Shown in pieces: positions 1 through 9,792 of a stretch of 64,000 nucleotides of DNA. The notes under the pieces were generated by a model that worked only from the letters and a program-made list of their open reading frames with translations, searched no databases and was not told the origin of the DNA. Each line of letters begins with the position of its first letter. Positions within the stretch are counted from its first letter, which is position 1. The position numbers and the translations under genes are program-made. Origin of the DNA: Lactobacillus kimbladii (GTDB taxonomy: Bacteria > Bacillota > Bacilli > Lactobacillales > Lactobacillaceae). The stretch spans positions 248,001 to 312,000 of the forward strand of contig NZ_SCMB01000002.1 in assembly GCF_014323605.1 (NCBI RefSeq), in the 5' to 3' direction.

Positions 1-174
1 GTTTACTTTGGAAGGTATATGTTTAAAATAGGACTGCTTATCTTTACATACTAATTGCATTTCTCGTTCACAATGTGGGCAAAAATAATGTTTCTTAACT
101 TTTTTGTTACTTTTGGTCGATTTAGCTTCCTCAACAGCTAAAACCAAAGTATTATTTAACAGTGCTGCGTACAT
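1..174 (-). CDS. coiA: Competence protein CoiA, N-terminal fragment (cut by window start)
   Basis: The reverse strand reads 58 codons from an ATG at 174 and runs off the left edge, so the C-terminal part is missing. The start follows an AGGTGAT ribosome binding site. The N-terminus (MYAALLNN...) and the zinc-type FCPHC motif near residues 31-35, followed by a KDKQSYFKH stretch, are typical of CoiA, a nuclease-like protein that promotes recombination of incoming DNA during transformation. CoiA next to mecA and spxA is the usual order in lactobacilli. Naming is from family resemblance; the catalytic part is outside the window. Confidence 0.8.
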   Translation of the reverse strand, partial: MYAALLNNTLVLAVEEAKSTKSNKKVKKHYFCPHCEREMQLVCKDKQSYFKHIPSKVN

Positions 175-202
175 ATTTATCACCTAAAAATAAGTACGCA
201 AA

Positions 203-227
203 AAGGCAGGATTTAACCTGCCCTTTT
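203..227 (-). terminator. Rho-independent terminator after mecA
   Basis: Inverted repeat GGCAGG / CCTGCC around a short AT loop, flanked by A and T runs on both sides. It lies 22 bases beyond the mecA stop on the reverse strand and just upstream of coiA, so it separates the two genes. Confidence 0.8.
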
Positions 228-248
228 TATTCAGCTATATTTGTTAAT

Positions 249-971
249 TTATTTAATACCGCTAAAATAATGCCGCAGTTGATCTAATGCATCATTAGTT
301 AACAAACATTTACCATTAGTACGAACACGAGCCATTTCACTTGTTTTTACTTTAATACCATATTCATTTGCAATTGCCCATGCATCAGCGGGCTTTATTT
401 CCGAATAGTCTTGACTAGTAAAAATCAGTTCTAAGTAAAATTTTCCCCGTTCAAAATAAAGACTGGAAGACAAATCATTTGCTTTAAGACTTTCCGCCAA
501 TTCAGTCACCTGATCAAGGTCAGTAAAACTATATGCCTGCTTTTTCTGCAATTTCCAAAACTGCTTCTTAACTTTAGGTTGAGAAGAATCTGCTGGTTCA
601 TTTGACTCGTCCTTATCTGTTTCTTCATCCTCAGGTTCAAGGTCAAGAAAAGATTTACGAGCATCATTATTCTTTTTATTGTTGTGAGTAAAATCATTAT
701 CAAATAACTGGGCAAGATTATTACGATCTTTCTCTGTCACTTTTGTGATTAATAAATCAAGTCCACCATTATTAGGCATTACTTGAAAAGTTACCGGTGC
801 ATCCTGACTAAATGAATGATCAGTATCAATTTCATCCAAAATTGAATAAAAGAAATGCTGGATTTTATTTTTATCACCTAGTAAATCTAAAACTTTGAGA
901 CCACGATTAGCTAATTCTTGTTTACCTATTCTCACGCGAATCGTATTATTGTTTATATGATCTACTTGCAT
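249..971 (-). CDS. mecA: Adaptor protein MecA
   Basis: A 240-residue protein with the MecA N-terminal signature (MQVDHINNNTIRV), a charged low-complexity linker around residues 100-140, and a C-terminal domain that includes KKQAYSFTDLDQV and LYFERGKFYL. MecA adaptors deliver substrates such as ComK/ComX or Spx to the ClpCP protease. A strong AGGTGAG ribosome binding site sits just upstream of the ATG at 971. It has its own terminator and lies between coiA and spxA, an arrangement fitting control of competence and stress regulators. Length is normal for the family. Confidence 0.93.
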   Translation of the reverse strand: MQVDHINNNTIRVRIGKQELANRGLKVLDLLGDKNKIQHFFYSILDEIDTDHSFSQDAPVTFQVMPNNGGLDLLITKVTEKDRNNLAQLFDNDFTHNNKKNNDARKSFLDLEPEDEETDKDESNEPADSSQPKVKKQFWKLQKKQAYSFTDLDQVTELAESLKANDLSSSLYFERGKFYLELIFTSQDYSEIKPADAWAIANEYGIKVKTSEMARVRTNGKCLLTNDALDQLRHYFSGIK

Positions 972-1023
972 GAGTTCTCACCTCCATCAGATTCTTTGTT
1001 CTATTGTAGCGTACTTTGCTCAT

Positions 1024-1063
1024 AAAATAAAAGCGTTAGTTTAAAAACTAACGCTTTTATTTT
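1024..1063 (-). terminator. Rho-independent terminator after spxA
   Basis: An almost perfect palindrome: AAAATAAAAGCGTTAGTTT, a short A loop, then the complementary arm ending in TTTTATTTT. It lies 15 bases past the spxA stop and can work in either direction. Confidence 0.85.
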
Positions 1064-1078
1064 AAACTTACCTGAATT

Positions 1079-1477
1079 TTATAAATCAGCTATCTTTTGC
1101 ATTTCTTCAAGCTCAAGACGACGCACTTTTCTTGGCAAAAAGCGCCGAATTTCATCTTCATTATACCCAACTTGCAAACGCCGATCATCCATAATAATTG
1201 GACGTCTTAATAAACTAGGATTTTTTTCAACTAAGTCAAGTAGTTGGTCTATTGACAGATCATCAAGATTAACTTTAAGTTGTTGAAAGGCTCTTGAACG
1301 CGTAGAAATAATTTCTTCCGTACCGTTTTCAGTCATTCGCAAAATTTGCATAAGCTCGTCTTTTGTCAAGGGCTCTGAAAAAATATTCCTTTCCTTAAAG
1401 GGAATGTCATGTTTCTTTAACCAAGCCTTTGCCTTGCGACATGATGTACAGCTCGGAGATATATATAAGTTGACCAT
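1079..1477 (-). CDS. spxA: Transcriptional regulator Spx
   Basis: ArsC-like regulator of 132 residues that binds the RNA polymerase alpha C-terminal domain and redirects transcription under thiol stress. The redox CxxC switch is visible as C10-T-S-C13, and the [15 protein letters not shown] segment is the conserved ArsC/Spx core. I start it at the ATG at 1477: GGAG lies about 10 bases upstream. A GTG nine bases earlier (1486) would be almost on top of the ribosome binding site. The length matches typical Spx proteins. MecA, the neighbour, is a known type of Spx/competence proteolysis adaptor. Confidence 0.92.
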   Translation of the reverse strand: MVNLYISPSCTSCRKAKAWLKKHDIPFKERNIFSEPLTKDELMQILRMTENGTEEIISTRSRAFQQLKVNLDDLSIDQLLDLVEKNPSLLRRPIIMDDRRLQVGYNEDEIRRFLPRKVRRLELEEMQKIADL

Positions 1478-1511
1478 ATATTTCACGCTCCTTTAAATTG
1501 TATTCTAAATT

Positions 1512-1544
1512 ATTATAACATACTACTTCTTTTTTGTAAGTAGT
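1512..1544 (-). promoter_or_regulatory. spxA promoter with an inverted repeat
   Basis: On the reverse strand a TTACAA -35 (1534-1539) and a TATAAT -10 (1512-1517) are 16 bases apart. A seven-base inverted repeat, ACTACTT (1522-1528) and AAGTAGT (1538-1544), covers the spacer and the -35. This could be an operator; no regulator can be assigned from the sequence. Confidence 0.5.
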
Positions 1545-1630
1545 GTTTTTCATAACTGACTATATTATTATGTTAAGTTCAAAAAATGAATATTCTGTGA
1601 ACTTTTTACCAAGAAAGATTAAAGAAACTA

Positions 1631-1668
1631 AAAAAGGATACACAAATTTATGAAATTGTACCCTTTTT
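1631..1668 (-). terminator. Terminator after ptsI
   Basis: Imperfect hairpin AAAAAGG..TAC / GTA.CCTTTTT, 13 bases beyond the ptsI stop on the reverse strand, flanked by A/T runs. Confidence 0.7.
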
Positions 1669-1680
1669 AAAAAAATATAT

Positions 1681-3414
1681 TTAATTACTTACTTTTTTCA
1701 TTAAATCACTAACCAATTTTTCGTTTTCTTCAGCAGTTTCTGAAACATAACAAGCTTTATTAGCTAATTCCTTGATGTCATTAGTATTAAGCTTCTTCAT
1801 CAAACTTCTGATGCGTAAAATTGAAGTAGCGCTCATTGAATACTCATCTAAGCCCATTGATAAGAGAATTGGGAACATGGTACTGTCTCCAGCAGCTTCA
1901 CCACACATGCCACACCAAATACCATTTTCATGAGCTGCATCAATTGTATGCTTTATTAAACGTAAAACTGATGGGTTCGCTGGTTGATACAGGTAAGAAA
2001 CATTGTCATTACCCCGGTCAGCAGCCATTGTATATTGGATCAAATCATTAGTACCAATTGAGAAGAAGTCAACTTCTTTTGCTAATTGGTCAGCCAAAAC
2101 GGCAGCAGCTGGAACTTCAATCATCATTCCTACTTCTAAGTCTGAACCGATTTTAACGCCCTTTGCCACTAGCTTATCTTTTTCTTCACCTAAAATTGCT
2201 TTAGCCTTGCGTAATTCGTTTAAGGTACCAATCATTGGGAACATGATGCCCAACTTACCATAAGAAGACGCACGTAATAAAGCACGAAGCTGAGTACGGA
2301 AAATATCCTCATTTTGCAGTGAAAGTCTAATTGCACGTACACCTAAAAATGGGTTCATTTCTTCTGGTAATTCCCAGTAATCAAGATGCTTATCGCCACC
2401 AATGTCCATGGTTCTGATAATAACCTGCTTGCCATGCATGCCTTCGATAACTTTCTTATAGGCTTCAAATTGTTCATCCTCTGTTGGGAAATCCTTTGAG
2501 TCCATATACAAGAATTCAGTTCTATAAAGACCTACAGCCTCGGCGCCATTATCATTTACCCCTGGCATATCATTTGGCGTACCAATATTAGCTGCAATTG
2601 TGAATTTCTTACCATCTGCAGTTACTGATGGTTCATTCTTTAATTTTTCCCATTCAGCTTTCTGCTTCAAGAAGTCAGCACTTTTTTGCTTATATTCCTC
2701 AATCTCGCTATCAGTTGGCTTAACGATAACATCACCATTCAGGCCATCAACAGCAACTGTATCACCATTTTGGACATCCTTTGTGATTGATTCAGTACCT
2801 ACAACAGCAGGTAATTCCAAAGAACGTGCCATAATTGCTGAGTGCGCAGTCCGTCCACCAATGTCAGTAACAAAGCCCTTAACAAACTTCTTATTTAATT
2901 GAGCAGTGTCACTTGGTGTCAAGTCATGAGCTACCACAATTACTTCGTGATCAATTGATGCCGGGTTGGGCAATTCTTTGCCCAGCAAATGAGCCATAAT
3001 TCTCTTAGAAACATCTCGTACATCAGCTGCACGTTGCTGCATGTAAGTATTATCAGTCATGCCTTCAAAAATGCTGATGAATTTTTGTGCAGTTTCATCT
3101 AGCGCAGCTTCACTATTAACTTTTTGTTCCTTAATTTCATTTTCAATGGCACCAGTAAATTCAGGATCATTTAAGATCATCAGGTGAGCTTCAAAAACTT
3201 GAGCTTCATCTTCACCTAAACTCTTTTTTGCGCTATCACGGATTTTTTCAACCTCAGCAGTTGATACTGAAATTGCCTTCTTATAGCGTGCTAACTCACT
3301 TTCAACATCGCTAACCGTAGTTTTTGAAAATGAAAGATCAGGTTCAACCAAGAGATAGGCTGGTGCTACAGCAATACCATCACTTGCAGCAATTCCTTTT
3401 AAAGTCTTGGTCAT
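1681..3414 (-). CDS. ptsI: PTS enzyme I (phosphoenolpyruvate-protein phosphotransferase)
   Basis: Cytoplasmic enzyme that takes phosphate from phosphoenolpyruvate and passes it to HPr, the first step of all PTS sugar uptake. The 577-residue length is normal. The phospho-histidine is in [13 protein letters not shown] near residue 190. The C-terminal PEP-binding barrel shows [33 protein letters not shown] and the cysteine loop [11 protein letters not shown]. The ATG overlaps the ptsH stop (TAATG at 3412-3416), so translation is coupled to ptsH and the pair forms an operon ended by the hairpin at 1631-1668. Confidence 0.97.
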   Translation of the reverse strand: MTKTLKGIAASDGIAVAPAYLLVEPDLSFSKTTVSDVESELARYKKAISVSTAEVEKIRDSAKKSLGEDEAQVFEAHLMILNDPEFTGAIENEIKEQKVNSEAALDETAQKFISIFEGMTDNTYMQQRAADVRDVSKRIMAHLLGKELPNPASIDHEVIVVAHDLTPSDTAQLNKKFVKGFVTDIGGRTAHSAIMARSLELPAVVGTESITKDVQNGDTVAVDGLNGDVIVKPTDSEIEEYKQKSADFLKQKAEWEKLKNEPSVTADGKKFTIAANIGTPNDMPGVNDNGAEAVGLYRTEFLYMDSKDFPTEDEQFEAYKKVIEGMHGKQVIIRTMDIGGDKHLDYWELPEEMNPFLGVRAIRLSLQNEDIFRTQLRALLRASSYGKLGIMFPMIGTLNELRKAKAILGEEKDKLVAKGVKIGSDLEVGMMIEVPAAAVLADQLAKEVDFFSIGTNDLIQYTMAADRGNDNVSYLYQPANPSVLRLIKHTIDAAHENGIWCGMCGEAAGDSTMFPILLSMGLDEYSMSATSILRIRSLMKKLNTNDIKELANKACYVSETAEENEKLVSDLMKKVSN

Positions 3415-3680
3415 TATTCAGCTAAGCCCTCTTTTTTCATTGTTTCAGAAATAGCGTTGATGGCGTCTTTTTCATCATCACCATCAGCACTGATTGTGAC
3501 ATCAGCATTTTTACCAACTCCGAGTGACATAACACCCATGATTGATTTCAAGTTAACTGATTTACCATTGTATTCCAAGTTGATATCTGAACCAAACTTA
3601 GAAGCTGCTTGTACTAGCAAAGTAGCTGGACGAGCATGAATACCTGTTTCTGCAACAACATGAAAATCGCGTTTTTCCAT
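3414..3680 (-). CDS. ptsH: Phosphocarrier protein HPr
   Basis: An 88-residue HPr. The enzyme I target His15 is in GIHARPAT, and the HPr kinase target Ser46 is in [11 protein letters not shown]. HPr carries phosphate to sugar-specific EII proteins. When phosphorylated on Ser46 it serves as corepressor of CcpA. It is first gene of the ptsHI operon, preceded by an AAAGGAGA ribosome binding site and the promoter at 3742-3770. Confidence 0.97.
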   Translation of the reverse strand: MEKRDFHVVAETGIHARPATLLVQAASKFGSDINLEYNGKSVNLKSIMGVMSLGVGKNADVTISADGDDEKDAINAISETMKKEGLAE

Positions 3681-3741
3681 TATATATATCTCCTTTTAAT
3701 TCAAAAAATCAAAACGGTAGTAAATACCTATTCGCTTACTT

Positions 3742-3790
3742 AGACTATCATTTTTTTGTGAATTAGACAACATAAATGTAACAGTTTACA
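3742..3790 (-). promoter_or_regulatory. ptsHI promoter with an upstream cre-like site
   Basis: Reverse-strand -35 TTGTCT (3765-3770) and -10 TAGTCT (3742-3747), 17 bases apart. Seven bases upstream of the -35 lies TGTAAACTGTTACA (3777-3790, read on the reverse strand). It differs at one core position from the CcpA operator consensus TGWAANCGNTNWCA. CcpA control of ptsHI is plausible but inferred. Confidence 0.5.
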
Positions 3791-3793
3791 TCA

Positions 3794-3985
3794 TTAAACT
3801 CCAGTTTTGGACTGCGAATAAATTATTTTACCACCCCGCAAGGCCTTTCCCGTTATGTTTTGCCTTTTACCAAAAGACCTTAATGCAGATTGAAATTCAA
3901 AAGCGTTTTGAGGATCAACTTCATAATGATCTAGTTCACCATCTGCCAACTGCTCAAGAATTTTCTGATAATCCAAATTTACCAC
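3794..3985 (-). CDS. Small conserved-looking protein of unknown function
   Basis: A 63-residue acidic-then-basic protein without membrane segment or recognised domain. The N-terminal half (MVNLDYQKILEQLADGEL) looks helical, and the tail contains FGKRQNITGKALRGGKII. The only usable start is a GTG at 3985, preceded by a weak AAAAGCGG; an in-frame stop lies six codons further upstream. It sits between ptsH and the divergent clpE. Codon usage looks genuine, and I believe similar small proteins occur beside ptsH in lactobacilli, but no function can be given. Confidence 0.6.
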   Translation of the reverse strand: MVNLDYQKILEQLADGELDHYEVDPQNAFEFQSALRSFGKRQNITGKALRGGKIIYSQSKTGV

Positions 3986-4079
3986 CGCTTTTAATCTATA
4001 TTATTTCAGCAACATTTTTGATTTTGCCTACATGTATTTTAGCATATTTAGCATACTTACAAATAATAAGATCCAAGTT

Positions 4080-4106
4080 TTAGCACTTGATTATTCCGAG
4101 TGCTAA
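4080..4106 (+). promoter_or_regulatory. CIRCE operator (HrcA binding site)
   Basis: TTAGCACTT, nine bases, GAGTGCTAA. This matches the CIRCE consensus TTAGCACTC-N9-GAGTGCTAA with one mismatch in the left arm. It overlaps the clpE promoter, so HrcA bound here would block RNA polymerase until heat shock. Confidence 0.9.
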
Positions 4107-4115
4107 TTATATAAT
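4087..4115 (+). promoter_or_regulatory. clpE promoter
   Basis: -35 TTGATT (4087-4092) and -10 TATAAT (4110-4115) with an ideal 17-base spacer. The -35 and most of the spacer lie inside the CIRCE element. Confidence 0.8.
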
Positions 4116-4146
4116 TTAGTAAACTGATATGAAAGGCGGTAATACA

Positions 4147-6348
4147 ATGCTTTGTCAAAACTGTCAAAAACGACCAGCTTCCATTCACTTATTTGCAAAG
4201 GTTAATGGACAAAGTCGCGAAATTAATTTATGCGGACAATGTTATCAACAACTTAAACAACAAGGAAATATTAATATGAATAATGACAATAATGGCTTTT
4301 TTGGCGATTTCAGCGACCTGTTTAATTACAATGGCAACGTTGGAAATCCAGGAGATCCCAGAATGAGTAATGGCGGACCCGGCAATACCAATGGTAATAA
4401 TGGTACCGGAGGTAGTCGTTCACTTTTAGATCAATATGGTACAGATCTAACTGCATTAGCAAGAAAAGGCAAAATTGACCCAGTCATTGGGCGTGATAAA
4501 GAAATTGCACGCGTCATTGAGATTTTAAACCGCAGAACAAAGAATAACCCAGTTTTAATTGGTGAAGCCGGAGTAGGTAAAACTGCTGTGGTTGAAGGCT
4601 TAGCTCAACAAATTGTTGATGGCTCGGTTCCTGCCAAATTACAAGATAAAAGAATAATATCATTAAACGTAGTTTCTTTAGTGCAAGGTACAGGTATTCG
4701 TGGCCAATTTGAACAGCGTATGCAGCAACTTCTTAAAGAAGTGGAAAATCACGATGACATTATACTATTTATTGATGAAATTCATGAAATTGTTGGCGCG
4801 GGGAATGCTGAAGGCGGAATGGATGCAGGCAATATTATTAAACCTGCTCTTGCCCGCGGTGATTTACAACTAGTTGGTGCGACAACCTTAAAGGAATATC
4901 GTGAAATTGAAAAAGATTCTGCTCTGGCAAGACGTTTCCAGCCCGTTGACGTTAAAGAGCCTTCGGTTCAAGAAACTATCCGTATTTTAAAGGGTATTCA
5001 AAAGCGCTATGAAGATTATCATCACGTTCACTACACTGATGATGCCATTAAAGCTGCTGCTGAGCTATCTGAGCGTTATATTCAAGATCGTTTCTTACCG
5101 GATAAAGCCATCGATTTGCTTGATGAAGCAGGTTCACGCATGAATCTGACGATTCCATATGTTGATAAAGATAAAATGAAAGAGCGAATTGATGCAGCCC
5201 AAAAACTAAAGCAGGAATCCTTAAAGAACGAAGATTACGAAAAAGCTGCCTACTACCGCGATCAAATTGAGAAATACAATAAGATGAAAGATCAAAAGGT
5301 TGATCCAGATAAATCGCCAGTGATCACTAGTAAAATTATGAATAAGATCGTGGAAGAAAAAACTGGCATCCCCGTTGGCGACTTGCAAAAGCAAGAAGAA
5401 AACCAGTTGCAAAATTTAGCGCCAAATTTGAAAGCACATGTTATTGGGCAAGATAAGGCAGTCGATAAGCTGGCACGAGCAATACGGCGTAATCGGATTG
5501 GCTTTAATAAATCAGGTCGTCCAATTGGCTCCTTCCTCTTTGTTGGACCAACTGGAGTCGGTAAAACTGAACTAGCTAAACAATTAGCAAGACAAATGTT
5601 TGGCTCAGAGAATGCTTTGATTCGTTTTGATATGTCAGAATATATGGAATCATATTCAGTGTCTAAGCTTATCGGGTCTGCACCTGGTTATGTGGGTTAT
5701 GAAGAAGCCGGTCAATTGACTGAACGAGTTAGAAGACACCCATACAGTTTGATATTGCTTGATGAGATTGAAAAGGCTGACCCAGCTGTTATGAATCTAT
5801 TTTTACAAATCCTCGATGATGGTCGTTTGACCGATTCTCAAGGTAGAACAGTATCATTCAAAGACACAATTATTATCATGACTTCTAATGCTGGCCAGGG
5901 AATTAAGAATACCAGTGTTGGTTTCGCAGCTGAAAATTCTAAGGATAAGCCGGATTCTGCCAGAAGTTCAATGAGTCAATTCTTCAAACCAGAATTTTTA
6001 AACCGTTTAGATGATGTAATTGAATTCAATGAATTAACTAAAGATGATCTGATTAAGATTGTTAATTTGATGCTTGACGATGTAAACAATATGGTTAAAA
6101 ATCAGGGCTTACAGATTACTGTTAGCGACGATGCCAAGAAGAAACTTGTTGAAGAAGGCTATAATCCTGCCATGGGAGCAAGACCTCTGCGCAGAACTAT
6201 TCAGGAAGAAATTGAAGATAAAGTTGCTGACTATAAGCTTGACCACCCTGCAGCAAAGAACTTACTAGCAAATGTTTCTGACAACAAAATTGTCATAAGC
6301 GAAAATGAAAATGTTGTAAATTCAGAAAACAGCAGTGATAATTACTAA
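4147..6348 (+). CDS. clpE: ATP-dependent Clp protease ATPase ClpE
   Basis: Two-domain AAA+ unfoldase of 733 residues that feeds damaged proteins to ClpP. The N-terminal zinc finger that defines ClpE is visible (C3, C6, C29, C32), followed by a Gly/Asn-rich linker. The first ATPase domain has GEAGVGKT and FIDEIHE. A UVR-type coiled segment ([17 protein letters not shown]) follows, then the second ATPase domain with GPTGVGKT and LLDEIEKA. I start at 4147 because AAAGGCGG at 4132-4139 is properly spaced for it; the in-frame ATG at 4129 lies before this site. Control by HrcA is suggested by the CIRCE element over the promoter. Confidence 0.96.
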   Translation: MLCQNCQKRPASIHLFAKVNGQSREINLCGQCYQQLKQQGNINMNNDNNGFFGDFSDLFNYNGNVGNPGDPRMSNGGPGNTNGNNGTGGSRSLLDQYGTDLTALARKGKIDPVIGRDKEIARVIEILNRRTKNNPVLIGEAGVGKTAVVEGLAQQIVDGSVPAKLQDKRIISLNVVSLVQGTGIRGQFEQRMQQLLKEVENHDDIILFIDEIHEIVGAGNAEGGMDAGNIIKPALARGDLQLVGATTLKEYREIEKDSALARRFQPVDVKEPSVQETIRILKGIQKRYEDYHHVHYTDDAIKAAAELSERYIQDRFLPDKAIDLLDEAGSRMNLTIPYVDKDKMKERIDAAQKLKQESLKNEDYEKAAYYRDQIEKYNKMKDQKVDPDKSPVITSKIMNKIVEEKTGIPVGDLQKQEENQLQNLAPNLKAHVIGQDKAVDKLARAIRRNRIGFNKSGRPIGSFLFVGPTGVGKTELAKQLARQMFGSENALIRFDMSEYMESYSVSKLIGSAPGYVGYEEAGQLTERVRRHPYSLILLDEIEKADPAVMNLFLQILDDGRLTDSQGRTVSFKDTIIIMTSNAGQGIKNTSVGFAAENSKDKPDSARSSMSQFFKPEFLNRLDDVIEFNELTKDDLIKIVNLMLDDVNNMVKNQGLQITVSDDAKKKLVEEGYNPAMGARPLRRTIQEEIEDKVADYKLDHPAAKNLLANVSDNKIVISENENVVNSENSSDNY

Positions 6349-6365
6349 CTAAGTCAATTCTTATT

Positions 6366-6400
6366 AAGCATGGTTATTGTAAATTATGATAATCATGCTT
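6366..6400 (+). terminator. Terminator after clpE
   Basis: Hairpin AAGCATG..TTAT / ATAA.CATGCTT followed by TTT, 18 bases past the clpE stop. Confidence 0.8.
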
Positions 6401-6475
6401 TTTACTAAAGAAAAAAGTTTAGATTAGTTGTATACTAAAATAAAAAAGAGCTACTAGAAGAAACGGGTGAAATCC

Positions 6476-6757
6476 ATGCATTTAATAGATGTAACCAATA
6501 GTTATAAGGACCTAGTTCATAGTCAACTAAATACGACTAACGTAAATTACGTCAAAGTATACTCTCTAGGCAATACTTCCGTTATCTACACCGAAAGTGA
6601 TAAAGCGATCGGAATTGTCTTGGAAAACCACAATCGCCGTGTACGCAAGGACGAAACAGATTTTGTCATTAAACGACTTATTCAGGAAAAAAATCCTATA
6701 TATAAGTTGACAATTGATGAAAGCCAACATGTAATTGAAATCCATATCGATAAATAA
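6476..6757 (+). CDS. DUF1827 family protein
   Basis: A 93-residue protein starting MHLIDVTNSYKDLVHSQL, the N-terminal signature of a small Lactobacillales family (DUF1827) of unknown function. No membrane segment or catalytic motif is visible; the middle contains NVNYVKVYSLGNTSVIY. The ATG at 6476 is preferred over a GTG at 6467 because GGGTGA lies just before it and family members begin with M-x-LIDVTNSY. It is monocistronic, with its own terminator shared with the convergent prfC. Confidence 0.8.
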   Translation: MHLIDVTNSYKDLVHSQLNTTNVNYVKVYSLGNTSVIYTESDKAIGIVLENHNRRVRKDETDFVIKRLIQEKNPIYKLTIDESQHVIEIHIDK

Positions 6758-6786
6758 AAAAAGCTGGTTTAAAAACCAGCTTTTTT
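6757..6786. terminator. Bidirectional terminator between 6476 gene and prfC
   Basis: AAAAAAGCTGGTTT, short loop, AACCAGCTTTTTT: symmetrical hairpin with A and T runs on both sides, serving both convergent genes. Confidence 0.88.
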
Positions 6787-6787
6787 G

Positions 6788-8359
6788 TTATAATTTTTCG
6801 GTTAATTTAACATCAGGATACTTATCTTTGAAAAATCGTTCAGCAAATTGATTTTCGAACAAAAATAGTGGTTGACCATAGCGATCTTTAACCAGTAGGT
6901 TTCGACTATTAGCCATGGCAGGATCCAGTTGTTCAGGGTCAATCCAACGGGCTACTCTATGACCAATATTAGTCATTTCAACATCAGAATTATACTCATT
7001 TTTCATTCTGAATTTAAAGACTTCAAATTGCAATTGACCGACTGCACCTAAGATATACTCATCAGTTTGATAATTTTGGTATAACTGAATTGCACCTTCT
7101 TGAACCAGTTGTACCATTCCTTTATGAAATGATTTCTGTTTCATAACGTTTTTAGCAGTGACCCTTACGAATAATTCCGGTGTAAATTCTGGCAGTGGTG
7201 GGTAAACCACTTTGTCTTTGCCGGCATAGATACTGTCACCTATCTGAAAATTACCTGTATCATAAAGTCCAACAATATCTCCTGCTACAGCATCCGAAAC
7301 CTGCACTCTTTCGCTGGACATAAACTCCGTCGCATTATTTAACCTTATTGGTTTACCTGTACGAGCTAAAGTAACATACAATCCCTTTTTAAACTCGCCA
7401 CTACCAATACGGACAAAAGCAATGCGATCGCGGTGATGAGGATTCATATTGGCCTGAATTTTAAACACAAAACCCGAAAATTCTGAATCATCAGGAGCCA
7501 GTTCTTCAGTTTCATTAACTGTATGACTTGCAGGTGCAGGAGCCAGTTGGACAAAGCTTTGCAGGAAAGTTTCAACACCAAAATTTGTTAAAGCAGAGCC
7601 AAAGAATACCGGAGTTTGCTCTCCTTTAGCAATCTTTTGTAAGTCAAACTGGTTACCGGCTTCTTTAATTAATTCAATTTCTCCTAGTGTATCTTGAAAT
7701 TGAGGATTTTGACTAAAGGGTTCACTGTCCGGCAATTTACCATCTTTATCTAGTGACAAAAAGCGGTCAAATCCATCTTTATGATACATTTCAATTTTGT
7801 TATTAGCGATATCATACAATCCCTGTAAGGTTTGGCCTGAACCAATTGGCCAATTCATAGCCACGCCTTCAATGCCCAGCAGATCTTCAAGTTCAGCAAT
7901 CAAATCTAGCGGAGGTCTGCCGTCACGATCCAACTTGTTCATGAAGGTAAAAATTGGAATCCCCCTTTGTTTTACGACCTTAAATAATTTTTTAGTTTGA
8001 GGTTCGATACCTTTAGCAGAATCGATAACCATGACAGCTGAGTCAACTGCCATTAAAGTACGATAAGTATCTTCAGAAAAGTCTTCATGCCCAGGAGTAT
8101 CAAGAATATTAATTCTCTTTCCCTGATATTCAAATTGCATGACGGAGCTGGTAACTGAAATGCCACGTTGCTTTTCAATTTCCATCCAGTCACTTGTAGC
8201 ATAATGACCGCTTTTACGTGCTTTAACTGTCCCAGCACTGCGAATCACGCCACCAAAAAGAAGCATTTGCTCCGTGATCGTAGTTTTCCCTGCATCTGGG
8301 TGCGATATGATAGCAAATGTTCTTCTTCTATTTACTTTGTCTAACAGTTCGTTACTCAT
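6788..8359 (-). CDS. prfC: Peptide chain release factor 3
   Basis: Translational GTPase of 523 residues that recycles RF1/RF2 from the ribosome after peptide release. G1 is HPDAGKTT near residue 20, G3 is [15 protein letters not shown] and G4 is MNKLDRD. The RF3-specific C-terminal region ([35 protein letters not shown]) is complete. The ATG overlaps the stop of the upstream CorC-like gene by one base, so the two are probably co-transcribed. Confidence 0.96.
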   Translation of the reverse strand: MSNELLDKVNRRRTFAIISHPDAGKTTITEQMLLFGGVIRSAGTVKARKSGHYATSDWMEIEKQRGISVTSSVMQFEYQGKRINILDTPGHEDFSEDTYRTLMAVDSAVMVIDSAKGIEPQTKKLFKVVKQRGIPIFTFMNKLDRDGRPPLDLIAELEDLLGIEGVAMNWPIGSGQTLQGLYDIANNKIEMYHKDGFDRFLSLDKDGKLPDSEPFSQNPQFQDTLGEIELIKEAGNQFDLQKIAKGEQTPVFFGSALTNFGVETFLQSFVQLAPAPASHTVNETEELAPDDSEFSGFVFKIQANMNPHHRDRIAFVRIGSGEFKKGLYVTLARTGKPIRLNNATEFMSSERVQVSDAVAGDIVGLYDTGNFQIGDSIYAGKDKVVYPPLPEFTPELFVRVTAKNVMKQKSFHKGMVQLVQEGAIQLYQNYQTDEYILGAVGQLQFEVFKFRMKNEYNSDVEMTNIGHRVARWIDPEQLDPAMANSRNLLVKDRYGQPLFLFENQFAERFFKDKYPDVKLTEKL

Positions 8360-9231
8360 TAAGTATTTTGTTCTTCTTTCTTTTTACGTTTTGCTTCAGG
8401 TATAGTTAATAAAACTGTCATTAGTCTTGAACGCATCATTCTTCTGGTAGTTAAAACCATACCATTGTCCAATTTGACTGAGAGTTTTTCACCTTTTGCA
8501 GGAATTATGCCCAATTTAGTGATCATGTAGCCTGCAATGGTATCAACGTCTTCCATTTCCAAATCCGTACCGAATTGTTCGTTAAAATCATCAAGAGGCA
8601 TTTTACCATAAATGACATACTTATTAGGGGCAAGCTGGTGCACTAAAACCTCAGTTTGATCAACTTCATCATCAATATTACCAACTATCTCTTCGATAAT
8701 ATCCTCAATGGTTGCTATTCCGACTACTCCACCATATTCATCGGTTAAAATAGCTAATTGCTGCTGTGTTTGCTGCATCTCAACGAGTAACTCTCTAAGT
8801 TCGGTTGTTTCTGGTGCAAAAAGTGGCGGATTCATGACATCATCGTAGGTAATTTTATCAAAACCCTTCTCCCAAGCTTTACGCAAAACGGTGCGAATAT
8901 GAATAATACCAACTATTTTGTCCTTATCATGTTGATAAACCGGTATTCTGGAATATGGTTCACGCAGTATTTCTTTGAGATGATCCTGCAAACTTTCCTG
9001 GCAGTCAACCATGAAAGCATCAATTCTGGGTACCATCACTTCACGTACCATTCGTCCCTGAAAATCCAAAACTGCATTTAACATTGAAAATTCATTGTCA
9101 CTAATCTTCTTATTTTTATGTAAATCTTCAATTTCTGTAATTAAGTGCTCTCTTGTTTCTTCATCGTTTGTAGGGGAAAATTTATTTTTGAAACGCTCAA
9201 ATAAATTCCCCTTGTCGGGGTCGCTAGCCAT
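8359..9231 (-). CDS. CorC/HlyC-type CBS-domain protein
   Basis: A 290-residue cytoplasmic protein with paired CBS domains (about residues 65-185, including [10 protein letters not shown] and [23 protein letters not shown]) and a C-terminal CorC_HlyC transporter-associated domain ([28 protein letters not shown]). Such proteins bind adenine nucleotides and are linked to magnesium/cobalt efflux; the older label is hemolysin III-like. No N-terminal DUF21 membrane domain is present, so this is the short soluble form. It is first gene of a two-gene operon with prfC. Confidence 0.88.
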   Translation of the reverse strand: MASDPDKGNLFERFKNKFSPTNDEETREHLITEIEDLHKNKKISDNEFSMLNAVLDFQGRMVREVMVPRIDAFMVDCQESLQDHLKEILREPYSRIPVYQHDKDKIVGIIHIRTVLRKAWEKGFDKITYDDVMNPPLFAPETTELRELLVEMQQTQQQLAILTDEYGGVVGIATIEDIIEEIVGNIDDEVDQTEVLVHQLAPNKYVIYGKMPLDDFNEQFGTDLEMEDVDTIAGYMITKLGIIPAKGEKLSVKLDNGMVLTTRRMMRSRLMTVLLTIPEAKRKKKEEQNT

Positions 9232-9330
9232 TTTATTGCTCTCTTTCTTAAAATAACGTATTAAATACCAACATTATATCATGTACGCACACAATATGTT
9301 AGAATAGCACGTAAGAAATGAGGTCAAACT

Positions 9331-9792
9331 ATGAAAAAAAGTCATGTCATACTTGTTTTCACATTTTTACTGTTAATTCCCTATCTGTGTAGTTTAACCA
9401 TTATTGGTATTGGTTATGATGCTCTGGTTTTACATTCAGCTGATCTTTTTCGCACTACTATTGGTGCAACAGTCGGTGCCTTAATTATGTTTGCCATTAA
9501 GGCAACGATTCAAAGACCAGTCGATTTGCTGGCAGTCGAAATAAACGATGGCTTTTTAAAGCAATTGTTACGTTTTTTCAGTATCAGAAGACGCTACCTT
9601 TTGCAAATTGCTAACGTAATTTTGGATTTCATTCTCTGCTTTGCTGCCACTTTTGTTGTTAGAGAATTTTTAACACTTGATCAGATTGTGGGTAAATCTG
9701 TCGGCATTGTGATGCTGATCATGCTCTTGTCAACCTGTCTTGGTGCATATGTGGAGTATGACAACCTGTCAATTGATCCCAAACAACACTAA
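9331..9792 (+). CDS. Small membrane protein, unknown function
   Basis: A 153-residue hydrophobic protein with about four transmembrane helices (near residues 6-27, 42-57, 91-112, 121-140) and basic loops such as FFSIRRRYLL. GAGGTC lies upstream of the ATG. The overall plan recalls small regulatory membrane proteins of Firmicutes (YrvL-like), but I cannot assign the family with confidence. Its stop codon overlaps the stop of the convergent gene at 9789, and no terminator separates them. Confidence 0.65.
   Translation: MKKSHVILVFTFLLLIPYLCSLTIIGIGYDALVLHSADLFRTTIGATVGALIMFAIKATIQRPVDLLAVEINDGFLKQLLRFFSIRRRYLLQIANVILDFILCFAATFVVREFLTLDQIVGKSVGIVMLIMLLSTCLGAYVEYDNLSIDPKQH

Noticed and set aside
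1836-2902. Several + strand reading frames opposite ptsI
   Set aside because: They lie wholly inside a well-conserved gene, have no ribosome binding sites and resemble no protein.
3883-4083. A 66-codon + strand frame upstream of clpE
   Set aside because: It overlaps the small reverse-strand gene, has no start signal and runs into the CIRCE/promoter region.
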